NCBI RefSeq assembly: GCF_026342735.1
Contig: NZ_JAPEMM010000002.1
Coordinates: 558,001 to 622,000 of the forward strand
DNA length: 64,000 bases
Reading direction: 5' to 3'
Source of the DNA: Streptomyces sp. NBC_00193
GTDB lineage: Bacteria > Actinomycetota > Actinomycetes > Streptomycetales > Streptomycetaceae
Shown in pieces: positions 48,647-56,868 of this stretch; the stretch's first letter is position 1, and every line of letters begins with the position of its first letter. The position numbers were made by a program, and so were the translations under genes. The notes under the pieces are model-generated. The model was given only the letters and a program-made list of their open reading frames with translations. It had not been told where the DNA came from and did no database searches.

Positions 48647-49477
48647 CTACGTCACCCGGAAGCCGATCGCGGCCGGGGACCGGTCGAAGGTCAGCCGGTC
48701 CCAGGTGGGGAAGGCGAGGTCGGTGACGGCGAGCAGCCGCCCGGCGGCGTCGTGCAGGGTGCGGCGTACGGTGAGGCCGCCGGCCGGGGTGGCGGCCTGG
48801 GGCGAGTTGGTCCGGGTCATGGTGATGGTCTCGGCGACCCGGCCGGCCCGCGCGGCCCCCTCCAGCCAGTGGTGCAGGGGACCCAGGTCCTCGTCGCGGA
48901 CGCCCGCCACCAAGCGGTCCCGGTAGCGCGACAGTTCGGGGGTCCGCATGACGGTGCGGGGACAGAGGTACGTCACCGCGTCCCGCCGGGTCTGGCCCGT
49001 CGGGCCGCTTTCGCGGTGGTGGTGCACCAGGGTCTGCTCCCCGCCGCGCATGCCGAGTTGCTCGGCGAGCGCCGGAGCCAGGGTGACGAGGGTCAGCCAC
49101 GCCTGGGCCTGGACCCCCGAGGGCGTCGGTGCGGGGGCCGCCTCGGCCGCCGGTGCGGAGGCCGGGGTGGAGGCGGAAGCCGCGGCACTGGCGGAGCCCG
49201 GGGCCGGACGACCGGCCGGGGGACGCTGCGGCGGCACCGGGAACGCCGGCCGGGTGCCACGGCGCCCGGTGACGACGAGGCCGTCCTCCCTCAGGTACTG
49301 GAGGGCGGCCCGGATGGTCTGCCGGTTGACCTCGTAGCGGGCCGCGAGGCTGCGTTCGGAGGGCAGCTTGGCGCCGGGGGTCAGTGCGGTGAGGTCGAGC
49401 TCGCGCCGCAACGCTGCGGCGATCCGCTGGTACTTGGGCATGGCGGCCGGGCCGCCGCCCCGCGAAGGGGAGGGCAT
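48647..49477 (-). CDS. GntR family regulator with UTRA-like domain
   Basis: 276 residues from ATG 49477 behind GAGGAG; ATG 49441 is the alternative. The DNA-binding domain is 'AKLPSERSLAARYEVNRQTIRAALQYLREDGLVVTGRRGTR'. A 45-residue Pro/Ala/Ser linker separates it from a degenerate UTRA domain ('VTYLCPRTVMRTPELSRYRDRL', 'AETITMTRTNSPQAA'). No target gene is adjacent in the same direction. A GGTCTATACC palindrome upstream suggests autoregulation. Confidence 0.88.
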   Translation of the reverse strand: MPSPSRGGGPAAMPKYQRIAAALRRELDLTALTPGAKLPSERSLAARYEVNRQTIRAALQYLREDGLVVTGRRGTRPAFPVPPQRPPAGRPAPGSASAAASASTPASAPAAEAAPAPTPSGVQAQAWLTLVTLAPALAEQLGMRGGEQTLVHHHRESGPTGQTRRDAVTYLCPRTVMRTPELSRYRDRLVAGVRDEDLGPLHHWLEGAARAGRVAETITMTRTNSPQAATPAGGLTVRRTLHDAAGRLLAVTDLAFPTWDRLTFDRSPAAIGFRVT

Positions 49478-49534
49478 GGCTTCTCCTCTGACGGGAGGTC
49501 AAGGACTGCGCGGTCTGCTCGACCAACGTAGCAT

Positions 49535-49545
49535 TGGTCTATACC
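49535..49545. promoter_or_regulatory. HutC/DasR-like half-palindromic operator
   Basis: TGGTCTATACC differs by one base in its core from the TGGTCTAGACC core recognised by DasR-type regulators. It lies 58 bases upstream of the GntR start (49477). Confidence 0.5.
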
Positions 49546-49602
49546 TGTCGGTGAGGGGGGATCCGGTATCCGGACCCTGATTGGCCGGAACCACACGCTC
49601 CC

Positions 49603-51288
49603 TCAGGGCCGCAGCGGATTGGGAAGCGGCAGGTAGCGGGAGTCGGCACCGTCCGCGCGGGTCCAGCGCAGCAGCAGGTTGGTCTTGGCCGGGAGGCTGG
49701 GGGCGGCCAGCAGCTCAGCGACCTCGGGCAGGTCGTGGGCGGCGCCGTAGCGCCGGAACTCCGCGCGGGCGGCGGGCCACAGCTCCCCGGACGCCTCCGG
49801 GTGGCTCTCCGCGAGCGCGCCCGCCACCTCGGTCAGGTGGTTGACCACCAGGCAGTAGACGAGGCGCTGCCAGGCGGCGTCCCGGTCCAGGTCCGGGAGG
49901 AGTTTGACGCCCTCCGCGTCCCGGAAGAGGGCCTGCGCGGGCATGCCCCGGGCGTCGACGCCGACCAGGGTGTTCTGGAGGTGCGCTTCGAGGACCACGC
50001 CGTGCCGGGCGAAGAGGTGCAGCACGGGCGGCACCACCTGGCGCAGGTACGCCCGCCACCACGCGGCGGGGTCGGCCGTTCCCGCCAGCGGGCTGCCCGG
50101 GAACCCCTCCGCCAGTGCGGCCGCCAGCAAGGGGGTGACGCCGGGCTCCGCGTGCGCCGCGAGGCCGTCGCGGACGAGTACGGCGAGCTCCTCGAAGGCG
50201 AAGGCGGCCGTCCGGTACCCCCGGTCGGGCAGCCAGGCCGCGACCGACCCGGACCGGCGCAGCTCCGCGAAGCCCGCCTCGACCGCCGCGTCCGTGCGGC
50301 GCAGTTTGAGCAGGTCGTGCCGCCACAGCCGGCGCACGTCGTTGGTGATCCGCACGTCGAGGCTGAACTTCACGAACAGATCACCGGCCGCCCGGCTCGC
50401 CGTCCCGCTCCCCATGCCGCCCCCCGGCCCCGTCCCCGTCCCCGCGCCGCCGGGAACGTACAGGGTCCGGATCGAGGCGGTCGGCCAGACCGGCACCCGC
50501 CCGGTGCCCAGCGACAGCAGCGTCCCGTCCGCGAGGGCCTCGCGGACGGCGGGCCTGCCCGCGACCAGGTCGAGCTGCCAGGGGTGGGCGGGCAGCAGCC
50601 GGTAGCCGGCCGGCGGGCGCGGCCCGCCGAGCGCCTCCGCGAGCGAGTCGACGGCGGCCGCCGCGGCCGGCCCGCCCTCTTCCGCCACCTGGTCCTCGCG
50701 CACGCCCAGGAAGGCCAGCGGGAAGCGGGCGTACGCCTCGGGGGCGTACGGCAGCCAGCCGTTGGCCGGACCGCCGCCCCGGGCCTTGGGGGCCGGGTGG
50801 TGGGGGTGCCCCATGACCAGGGACTGTTCGGAGAGCACGTACGCGTCCGTCGGCGGCGGCGTGACCGCGCGGGCGGCGAGCAGTGCGGCGATGGTCTCGC
50901 GGCTGTCGGCGATCTCGACCGGGAGCTCGTCGTTGGACACCCCGGTGTACTGGCGCAGCTCGTCGGAGACGAGTTTGACCAGCTCGGTGTGGGACAGCGG
51001 ATGCCAGCCGGCCCCGGTGCCCACCTCGGGCCGCTCGGGCCTGCGCCCGGCACGCACCCGCAACAGCCGCCCGCTGCCCGACAGCCGGTACGCGCACCAG
51101 CCGTCCCCCGCGGAACCTGCGGACCCCCCTGCTCCCCCGGCTCCCCCGGCTCTCCCTGCTCCCCCGGCTCCGGCGAGCGGGACCGGTTCGGCGGCCTCCC
51201 GCAGGAGGCAGTTCAGGAGCGGGGCCGCAGCATAGGTGTCGGCGGCGTTGTCGGTGGCGTTGAGGTCCACGGATTCCATTCGGTCCAT
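49603..51288 (-). CDS. IucA/IucC-family NIS siderophore synthetase
   Basis: About 561 residues from ATG 51288 (ATG 51279 also possible; neither has a strong ribosome site). Family motifs: 'VMGHPHHPAPKARGG', 'LLPAHPWQLDL', 'ASIRTLYVPGG', 'FVKFSLDVRITNDVRR' and 'VVLEAHLQNTLVG'. A C-terminal FhuF-like iron-binding segment is absent. It should activate a carboxylate (often citrate) with ATP and join it to an amine or hydroxylamine. A Gly-Ala-rich insert lies near residues 35-60. It is divergent from a second synthetase. Confidence 0.92.
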   Translation of the reverse strand: MDRMESVDLNATDNAADTYAAAPLLNCLLREAAEPVPLAGAGGAGRAGGAGGAGGSAGSAGDGWCAYRLSGSGRLLRVRAGRRPERPEVGTGAGWHPLSHTELVKLVSDELRQYTGVSNDELPVEIADSRETIAALLAARAVTPPPTDAYVLSEQSLVMGHPHHPAPKARGGGPANGWLPYAPEAYARFPLAFLGVREDQVAEEGGPAAAAAVDSLAEALGGPRPPAGYRLLPAHPWQLDLVAGRPAVREALADGTLLSLGTGRVPVWPTASIRTLYVPGGAGTGTGPGGGMGSGTASRAAGDLFVKFSLDVRITNDVRRLWRHDLLKLRRTDAAVEAGFAELRRSGSVAAWLPDRGYRTAAFAFEELAVLVRDGLAAHAEPGVTPLLAAALAEGFPGSPLAGTADPAAWWRAYLRQVVPPVLHLFARHGVVLEAHLQNTLVGVDARGMPAQALFRDAEGVKLLPDLDRDAAWQRLVYCLVVNHLTEVAGALAESHPEASGELWPAARAEFRRYGAAHDLPEVAELLAAPSLPAKTNLLLRWTRADGADSRYLPLPNPLRP

Positions 51289-51343
51289 CCGGAGCGCCGG
51301 AGGTGCGCGGGGCGTACCACCGGCCGTGATCTTCAGTATCCGC

Positions 51344-51361
51344 GATGATGAAGTGATCATC
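51344..51361. promoter_or_regulatory. Inverted repeat between the divergent siderophore synthetases
   Basis: GATGAT and ATCATC flank GAAGTG. It lies in the about 110-base spacer shared by both synthetase promoters and may be a regulatory site. It does not resemble the usual actinobacterial iron box (TTAGG...CCTAA). Confidence 0.4.
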
Positions 51362-51397
51362 ACGTCATCCGAGAGGACCGGGGCCCTGGATTCCAGC

Positions 51398-53080
51398 ATG
51401 CACCTACCCGCCACCGCGGCCGAAGAGGCCGTAGCCGCCGAACTCGCCGGGCTGTCCGAAATCGCCCCCACCGGACCGGTCGGACCCGCTGGACCTGCCG
51501 GACCGGTCGGCGCGCTCGGACCGGTCGGACCGGTCGGCGCGCTCGGACCGCTCGGACCGCTCGGACCGCTCGGACCGCTCGGCGCGCGCCCCGACGGCCT
51601 CGGGTCCGCGTACGCCGCCGCCCTCCCCGGCGCGCGCGCCGCCGTGCTCACCCGGCTGTGGCGGGCGTTCGCCTTCGAGCCGCTGCCGTGGATCACCCAC
51701 CGGGAGCGGGGTTCCGGCGCCCTCGCGCTCCGGCTCTCCTCGGGCTCCCGGCTGGAGGGCCCCCACCCCGACCCGTACGCGACGACCTTCTCCGCGGTCC
51801 GCGCGAGCGCGCCCCCCGTGACCGAGCTGCTGCTCGACGGCCGCCCCTACCGGCGGGCCTCCCTGCTGGTGGCGGCGCTCGGGCTGTCGTACGGGGAGGA
51901 GTTCGCCGCCGAGCTCGACGAGAGCACGGCCTCCCTCGCCCTGTCCCGCGCCGGTCAGCCGGCCGGCCCGGACGCCGAGGACCTCGCCGCCTGGGAGTGG
52001 GAGCAGCGGGTGGTGGACGGCCATCCGTACCACCCCAACTGCCGCTCCCGCCCCGGTTTCACGGTGGCCGAGCAGCTCGCGTACGCACCCGAGCACCGGC
52101 CCGTGGTCACCCTCGGGCTGGCGGCCGTACGGGCCTCCGAGTGCCGGGTGACCGGGGAGTGGCCGGACCGGTGGCGGGAGGCCGGGCGGATCCTCGTACC
52201 GGTCCATCCCTGGCAGGCCGGGCACGTGGTGAAGCAGGAGAACGGGCACGAGGTGCGGCCCGGGCCCGCCGCGCACCCGTTGATGGCCCTGCGCACCCTC
52301 GCTCCGGCGGACGGCGGGCCGCACGTCAAGACCGCCCTCAGCACCCGCCTCACCTCCTCCGTGCGGGACATCTCCGTCTACTCCATCGAGACGGCCGCCG
52401 CGGTCTCCGCCTTCGCCCAGAGCCTGTCGGAACGGCTCGACGGCCGCCTGCACATCACCCGCACCCTGGGCGCCGTCACCGCCGGCACCCCGGACCTGGC
52501 CGCCGTGCTCCGCGAGCCGCCCGAGGCGTACGCGGACCGGGGCGCGGGCGAGCGCGTCCTGCCCGTGGCCGCCCTGGCACTGACCCCGTACGCGCGCTCC
52601 GACGCCTGGCGGGCCGGTTTCGCCCGCCTCGCACTGTCGGTGTGCCTGCGCGTCCTGGACCTCGGGGTGGCCCTGGAGGCCCACGGCCAGAACCTGCTGG
52701 TCGTCCTGGACGCCGACGGGGCCCCGCAGCGGCTCGTGTACCGCGACCTCGCCGACATCCGGATCAGCCCGGCCCGCCTCGCCCGGCACGGCCTGGCGGT
52801 ACCGGCGCTGTCGGGGCGGCTGATCACCGACGACGTGGCCCTGCTGCGCCGCAAGCTCTTCGGGTCGCTGGTGGCGGGGGCGCTCGGCTCCACGGCAGGG
52901 TCGGCCGCCGCGCTCGCGGCGGACCTGGCTTCGGCCGCGCCCGGGCTGCCGTCCACCGAGGACACCCGGGCGCTGCTGACCGGGCCGCTGCCGACCAAGG
53001 CGCTGACGCTGATGCGGCTGAGCCCGGGGGCGCCGGGCGATCAGTGGGCCGAGCTGGACAATCCGCTGACCGGGGGCTGA
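51398..53080 (+). CDS. IucA/IucC-family NIS siderophore synthetase with collagen-like tract
   Basis: 560 residues from ATG 51398; an in-frame GTG lies about 45 bases upstream. Family motifs: 'VDGHPYHPNCRSRPGF', 'LVPVHPWQAGHVV', 'HVKTALSTRLTSSVRDIS' and 'VALEAHGQNLLVV'. Residues 26-62 are thirteen consecutive Gly-X-Y triplets, unheard of to me in this family, placed in an N-terminal extension ahead of the catalytic fold. With the divergent partner it could build a citrate-based siderophore, but no hydroxylase, decarboxylase or exporter gene is nearby. Confidence 0.92.
   Translation: MHLPATAAEEAVAAELAGLSEIAPTGPVGPAGPAGPVGALGPVGPVGALGPLGPLGPLGPLGARPDGLGSAYAAALPGARAAVLTRLWRAFAFEPLPWITHRERGSGALALRLSSGSRLEGPHPDPYATTFSAVRASAPPVTELLLDGRPYRRASLLVAALGLSYGEEFAAELDESTASLALSRAGQPAGPDAEDLAAWEWEQRVVDGHPYHPNCRSRPGFTVAEQLAYAPEHRPVVTLGLAAVRASECRVTGEWPDRWREAGRILVPVHPWQAGHVVKQENGHEVRPGPAAHPLMALRTLAPADGGPHVKTALSTRLTSSVRDISVYSIETAAAVSAFAQSLSERLDGRLHITRTLGAVTAGTPDLAAVLREPPEAYADRGAGERVLPVAALALTPYARSDAWRAGFARLALSVCLRVLDLGVALEAHGQNLLVVLDADGAPQRLVYRDLADIRISPARLARHGLAVPALSGRLITDDVALLRRKLFGSLVAGALGSTAGSAAALAADLASAAPGLPSTEDTRALLTGPLPTKALTLMRLSPGAPGDQWAELDNPLTGG
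51473..51583 (+). repeat. 9-bp tandem repeats encoding collagen-like Gly-X-Y triplets
   Basis: Imperfect GGACCGCTC/GGACCGGTC units, thirteen in all, each coding Gly-Pro/Ala-Leu/Val/Ala. Frame is kept on expansion or loss. Long open frames on the other strand here are by-products of this repeat. Confidence 0.9.
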
Positions 53081-53113
53081 GTTCGGGGCGCGGGCGGGCT
53101 ACTGTCCGGGGGC

Positions 53114-53770
53114 ATGGCATCGACTTCGCACCTCAACTCCGTCCGGTCGTCCTACGACGCCGTCGCCGCCGACTACGCCGCGCTGCTGACCGGGGAGCTG
53201 GAGGGCAAACCACTGGACCGGGCCATGCTGGCCGCCTTCGCGGAGTACGTGCGCGGGGACGGGCCCGGCGCCGGCCGGGCGGTCGCCGACCTGGGCTGCG
53301 GCCCGGGCCGGGTGACGGCACATCTCGACGCCCTGGGGGTACGGGCCTTCGGAGTCGACCTGTCCCCCGCGATGGTGGCGGTGGCCCGCCGGACGTATCC
53401 GGGGCTGCGGTTCGAGGTCGGCTCGATGGCCGCGCTGGACATCGCCGACGGGGTCCTCGGCGGGGTGCTGGCCTGGTACTCCACGGTGCACACGCCACCC
53501 TCCGGGCTTCCCGCGCTGTTCGCCGAGTTCGCCCGGGTGCTGGCCCCGGGCGGGTACCTGCTCATCGCGTTCAAGGCCGGCGACCGGCAACTCCGGCTGG
53601 AACACGCGTACGGGCACCCGGTCGACCTCGACGTGTACTGGACCCCGCCCGAGCTGATCAGCGAACTGCTGGCCGGAGCGGGCCTGACCGAGACGGCCCG
53701 CCTGGTCCGGGAACCGGACGCCGCGGAGAAGTCCCCGCAGGGCTTCCTGCTGGCCCGCCGGGCGGACTGA
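53114..53770 (+). CDS. Class I SAM-dependent methyltransferase
   Basis: 218 residues. The SAM-binding motif is VADLGCGPGR, followed by 'AFGVDLSPAMVAVARR' and 'VLAPGGYLLIAFKAG'. It begins 'VRSSYDAVAADYAALL', the UbiE/small-molecule methyltransferase style. It lies 33 bases after the siderophore synthetase on the same strand and may be co-transcribed; a tailoring role is possible but unproven. Confidence 0.9.
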   Translation: MASTSHLNSVRSSYDAVAADYAALLTGELEGKPLDRAMLAAFAEYVRGDGPGAGRAVADLGCGPGRVTAHLDALGVRAFGVDLSPAMVAVARRTYPGLRFEVGSMAALDIADGVLGGVLAWYSTVHTPPSGLPALFAEFARVLAPGGYLLIAFKAGDRQLRLEHAYGHPVDLDVYWTPPELISELLAGAGLTETARLVREPDAAEKSPQGFLLARRAD

Positions 53771-53835
53771 CGGCCGTACCGGGACGCCCCGCGCCACTGG
53801 ACCGACGGCCGTTCCGGGCCGCCCCGCGCCACTCG
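53770..53835. repeat. Two copies of a 31-bp direct repeat (35-bp period)
   Basis: 53770-53800 and 53805-53835 differ at about three positions. The first copy begins with the last base of the methyltransferase stop. A shorter third echo (GGCCGTTCGGG) follows. No function is evident. Confidence 0.75.
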
Positions 53836-53917
53836 GGCGTGGGCCGTTCGGGGGGCAAGCCGGTCCCCGTGGGCCCGCCTTCGCGGCGAACGGGCAAGGC
53901 GGTGGCAGGAAGGAGGG

Positions 53918-55450
53918 ATGACCCTCCACCGCCGCCAGGTCCTCGCGGGAGCCGCCACGGGCGTCCTCGCCTCGATCGGCGCGACGGCCCGCCCGAAGGC
54001 CCGCCGCGCGGACCCGGACTACGGGGCGCTGTCCCGGAGCCTCGACGGGCGGGTGGTGACGGCGGCCGACCGGGACTACGACGAGGCACGGCAGCTGTTC
54101 CAGCCCCGCTACGACACGGTCCGGCCGGGCGCGGTGGCCTACCCCGCGCACCCCGGGGACGTGGCCGCCTGTCTGGACTTCGCCCGGCGCTCGGCCGTCC
54201 CCGTGGTGCCGCGCGGCGGCGGCCACGGCTACGCGGGCTGGTCCACCCGCGAGGCCGGACTCGTCATCGACACCGGCGCCATGGCGGAGGTGGCCACGGA
54301 GCCCGGAACCGGGGTCCGGATCGGCGCGGGCGCCCGGCTCGGGGAGGTGAACGCCGTCCTCGCCGCACGTGGCCTGGCCGTCCCGACGGGGCTGTGCCCC
54401 TCCGTCGGCATCGCCGGTCTCACCCTCGGCGGCGGGCTGGGCCTCTCCTCCCGCACCTGGGGCGCCACCTCCGACCGGCTCACCGAAGTCACCCTGGTGA
54501 CCCCCGACGGGACGGTCCGCGAGGTCGCCGCCGACCGGGAGCCCGACCTGTTCTGGGCCCTGCGCGGCGGCGGGGGCGGCAACTTCGGGGTGGTCACCGG
54601 GTTCCGCTTCCGCACCCACCCGGTCTCCGACTGCGCCTTCGCGGAACTGCGCTGGTCCGCCGCCGACTCCCCCGCCGTCCTGCGCGGCTGGCAGCGCTGG
54701 CTGGAGGCGCTGCCCGATCCGTTCTGGAGCCAGGTGGAGTTCACCGTCGACGGCGGCCCGGTCGGCGCCCCGGCCCTGCGGGTGCTCTGCCTGGACGGCG
54801 GTCGCGCGGAGCTGGAGCGGGAGCTGACCCGGCTGTCCGACCTGGTGGGCGGCCCGCCCCGGGAGAGCGGGACCGTCGTACGCGGCTACGGGGACACCGT
54901 CCGGGCGATGGCGGGCTGCCTCGACCGGAGCCCCGCCGCGTGCCGGCTCCCGGGCAGCCTGCCGGGACACGATCCCCAGGGGCGGCTCGGCCGCGACTCC
55001 TACACCGCCCGGTCCGATTTCTGGGCCCCGGGCGGGCTCACCGAAGCGGCCGCCTCGGCGGTACTGGCCGCCCTGCGGCGCTACGCCGGGAGCGTGCCGC
55101 GCGGCGGGTTCGGCGTGGTGCAGTTCGACGGGGTCTGCGGCGGGGCCCTCAACCGGATCCCGGCGCGGGCCACCGCCTTCGCGCACCGCTCGGCCGGGTT
55201 CCTCGCCCAGTACCTCGTCTACTGGCCCGGCGCGGCTCCGGCCGCCGACGTCGGCCGGCACCAGGGCTGGCTGGACGGGCTCTGGCAGGACCTGCGGCCC
55301 TGGGCGAGCGGAGCCGCGTACCAGAACTACACCGACCCGCAACTGACCGGCTGGCGCGAGGCCTACTACGGGCCGAACCTGGCCCGCCTCGAAGAGGTCC
55401 GGCGCCGCTACGACCCGGACCGGCTGTTCCGCTTCCCCCAAGCCGTATAG
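53918..55450 (+). CDS. Exported FAD-linked oxidase, berberine-bridge-enzyme (BBE) family
   Basis: 510 residues from ATG 53918. The N-terminus HRRQVLAGAATGVLASIGA looks like a Tat-type signal. The FAD-binding PCMH domain shows 'VVPRGGGHGYAGWS' and 'GLCPSVGIAGLTLGGGLG'; the His and Cys in these are the residues that hold FAD bicovalently in BBE enzymes. The BBE C-terminus is 'AAYQNYTDPQLTGWREAYYG...' with 'YDPDRLFRFPQA'. It should oxidise an alcohol, sugar or alkaloid-like substrate using O2 outside the cell. Confidence 0.92.
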   Translation: MTLHRRQVLAGAATGVLASIGATARPKARRADPDYGALSRSLDGRVVTAADRDYDEARQLFQPRYDTVRPGAVAYPAHPGDVAACLDFARRSAVPVVPRGGGHGYAGWSTREAGLVIDTGAMAEVATEPGTGVRIGAGARLGEVNAVLAARGLAVPTGLCPSVGIAGLTLGGGLGLSSRTWGATSDRLTEVTLVTPDGTVREVAADREPDLFWALRGGGGGNFGVVTGFRFRTHPVSDCAFAELRWSAADSPAVLRGWQRWLEALPDPFWSQVEFTVDGGPVGAPALRVLCLDGGRAELERELTRLSDLVGGPPRESGTVVRGYGDTVRAMAGCLDRSPAACRLPGSLPGHDPQGRLGRDSYTARSDFWAPGGLTEAAASAVLAALRRYAGSVPRGGFGVVQFDGVCGGALNRIPARATAFAHRSAGFLAQYLVYWPGAAPAADVGRHQGWLDGLWQDLRPWASGAAYQNYTDPQLTGWREAYYGPNLARLEEVRRRYDPDRLFRFPQAV

Positions 55451-55531
55451 CCCCCCCCAGCCCCTTGCCTCTCATCTCTTCAGCCCCTAGCCCTTCGCCC
55501 TCCCTGCCCATCCCCGAAGAAGGAGACGGAC

Positions 55532-56458
55532 ATGCGACGTACGTTGACGGTGGCGGCGGCCACGGCCGCCCTGCTGCTGCCCGGCGGGCCCCTGCCCGAG
55601 GCCGAGGCCGGCACCGCCCCGGCCAAGGCCCCGGCGACCGACCGGTGGTCGGCCCGGGAGGCGGAGTCGTTCTGGACTCCCGACCGGATGGCGTCCGCGG
55701 TGCCGATCAGCCGCGGCGGCGCCCCGGCGGCGGTGGACGGGACCGGCCGCGATTTCGACGGCATCCCGGTCGTCGGCCGGATGTTCGTCATGAAGGGCGG
55801 CGGCGCGTACTTCTGCACCGCGAGCGTGGTCGCCTCCCCCGGCCGCGATCTGGTGCTCAGCGCGGCGCACTGCCTGCTGGGGACGGACGCCCGCCAGGTG
55901 GCCTTCGTACCGCAGTACACGGCCCAGAACCCCCAGCCGTACGGGATGTTCCCGGTCCTGCGCGATGCGGCCGGCCGCTCCAAGGTGTGGATCGACCCGC
56001 GCTACCGCGAGCTCGGCGCCGACAAGGGCGCCGCCCTCGACGTGGCCTTCGCCCAGGTCGGCCCGGACGCCGACGGCTACCCCGTGGAGGACGTGGTCGG
56101 CGGGAACCGGCTGGTCACCGGCGCCCCGTACGCGCACAAGCAGGTCTCCCTGATCGGCTATCCGGCCTCCGCCGCCCGGCCCCGGCTGTGCGTGAACCGG
56201 ACGACGAAGTTCACCAGCACCGATCCGAGGATCCCGGGATCGTTCCTGCGGATCGACTGCACCGGCTATCCGGGCGGCACCAGCGGCGGCCCGTTCCTGA
56301 CCGGCTTCGACGAGCGGACCGAGACCGGCGACGTGGTCGGGGTGATCGGCGGCTGGAAGACGGGCGGGGACACTCCCGACACCTCCTACAGCTCCTACTT
56401 CGGCGCCGACGTCAGGAAGTTGTACGAGAAGGCTCTTGCCGGGGCGCGGGTGGCGTGA
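55532..56458 (+). CDS. Secreted trypsin-like serine protease (S1/V8-like)
   Basis: 308 residues from ATG 55532 behind GAAGGAG. A signal peptide is followed by about 60 residues of likely propeptide. The catalytic triad is His113 (SAAHC), Asp170 (ALDVAFAQ) and Ser251 (PGGTSGGPF), as in glutamyl-endopeptidase/V8-like extracellular proteases of Streptomyces. The 3' end overlaps a convergent small gene by 47 bases. Confidence 0.92.
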   Translation: MRRTLTVAAATAALLLPGGPLPEAEAGTAPAKAPATDRWSAREAESFWTPDRMASAVPISRGGAPAAVDGTGRDFDGIPVVGRMFVMKGGGAYFCTASVVASPGRDLVLSAAHCLLGTDARQVAFVPQYTAQNPQPYGMFPVLRDAAGRSKVWIDPRYRELGADKGAALDVAFAQVGPDADGYPVEDVVGGNRLVTGAPYAHKQVSLIGYPASAARPRLCVNRTTKFTSTDPRIPGSFLRIDCTGYPGGTSGGPFLTGFDERTETGDVVGVIGGWKTGGDTPDTSYSSYFGADVRKLYEKALAGARVA

Positions 56459-56804
56459 GCACCCGCACCCAGCGGGTGCGGCGCGGGTTGCCCACCGTGC
56501 GCGGGGTCGCCGGCAGCCCTTCCGCGGTCAGCGCCTCGGCAGGCGCGAGGCCGAGCTGCCGGCGCAGGTCCGCGAGGGCGGTGTGCACGGGTCCGAGGAT
56601 GACCTCGGCACGCGGATGGGCGTACGCGAGGGCGTGCGCGGCCGTCTCGATGGCCTCGGCGGCGTCCTCGGCGGCGCCCCGGCTCCACCCTCCGGGGGCG
56701 GCGGCGCCCCACGGCGCGAGGGTGTCGTAGAGGTGGCAGGCGGCATCGGCCACGGCGTCGGCCTGTTCACCGACGCCGGGCGCCGCGATCGACGGGAGCT
56801 CCAT
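56412..56804 (-). CDS. Hypothetical alpha-helical protein
   Basis: 130 residues from ATG 56804. The middle ('AAEDAAEAIETAAHALAYAHPRAEVILGPVHTALADLRRQLGL') is helical, with no membrane segment or motif I recognise; the C-terminus is basic. Codon use is gene-like but its last 47 bases overlap the protease gene. Function unknown. Confidence 0.55.
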   Translation of the reverse strand: MELPSIAAPGVGEQADAVADAACHLYDTLAPWGAAAPGGWSRGAAEDAAEAIETAAHALAYAHPRAEVILGPVHTALADLRRQLGLAPAEALTAEGLPATPRTVGNPRRTRWVRVLTPPAPRQEPSRTTS

Positions 56805-56868
56805 ACCCGCTCAACGAGCGGAGTCCGCCCGGGGAACGGAGGCCACCGCGGTCACGGAGACGGCGCGG

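Noticed and set aside
51344..51361. Iron box (DmdR/IdeR) between the siderophore synthetases
   Set aside because: The inverted repeat there does not match TTAGG...CCTAA; I see no good iron box in the spacer.
49603..51696. N-terminal extension of the minus-strand siderophore synthetase to 51696
   Set aside because: The extra Ser-Gly-Pro stretch is antisense to the collagen-like repeat of the divergent gene; homologous sequence begins near 51288.
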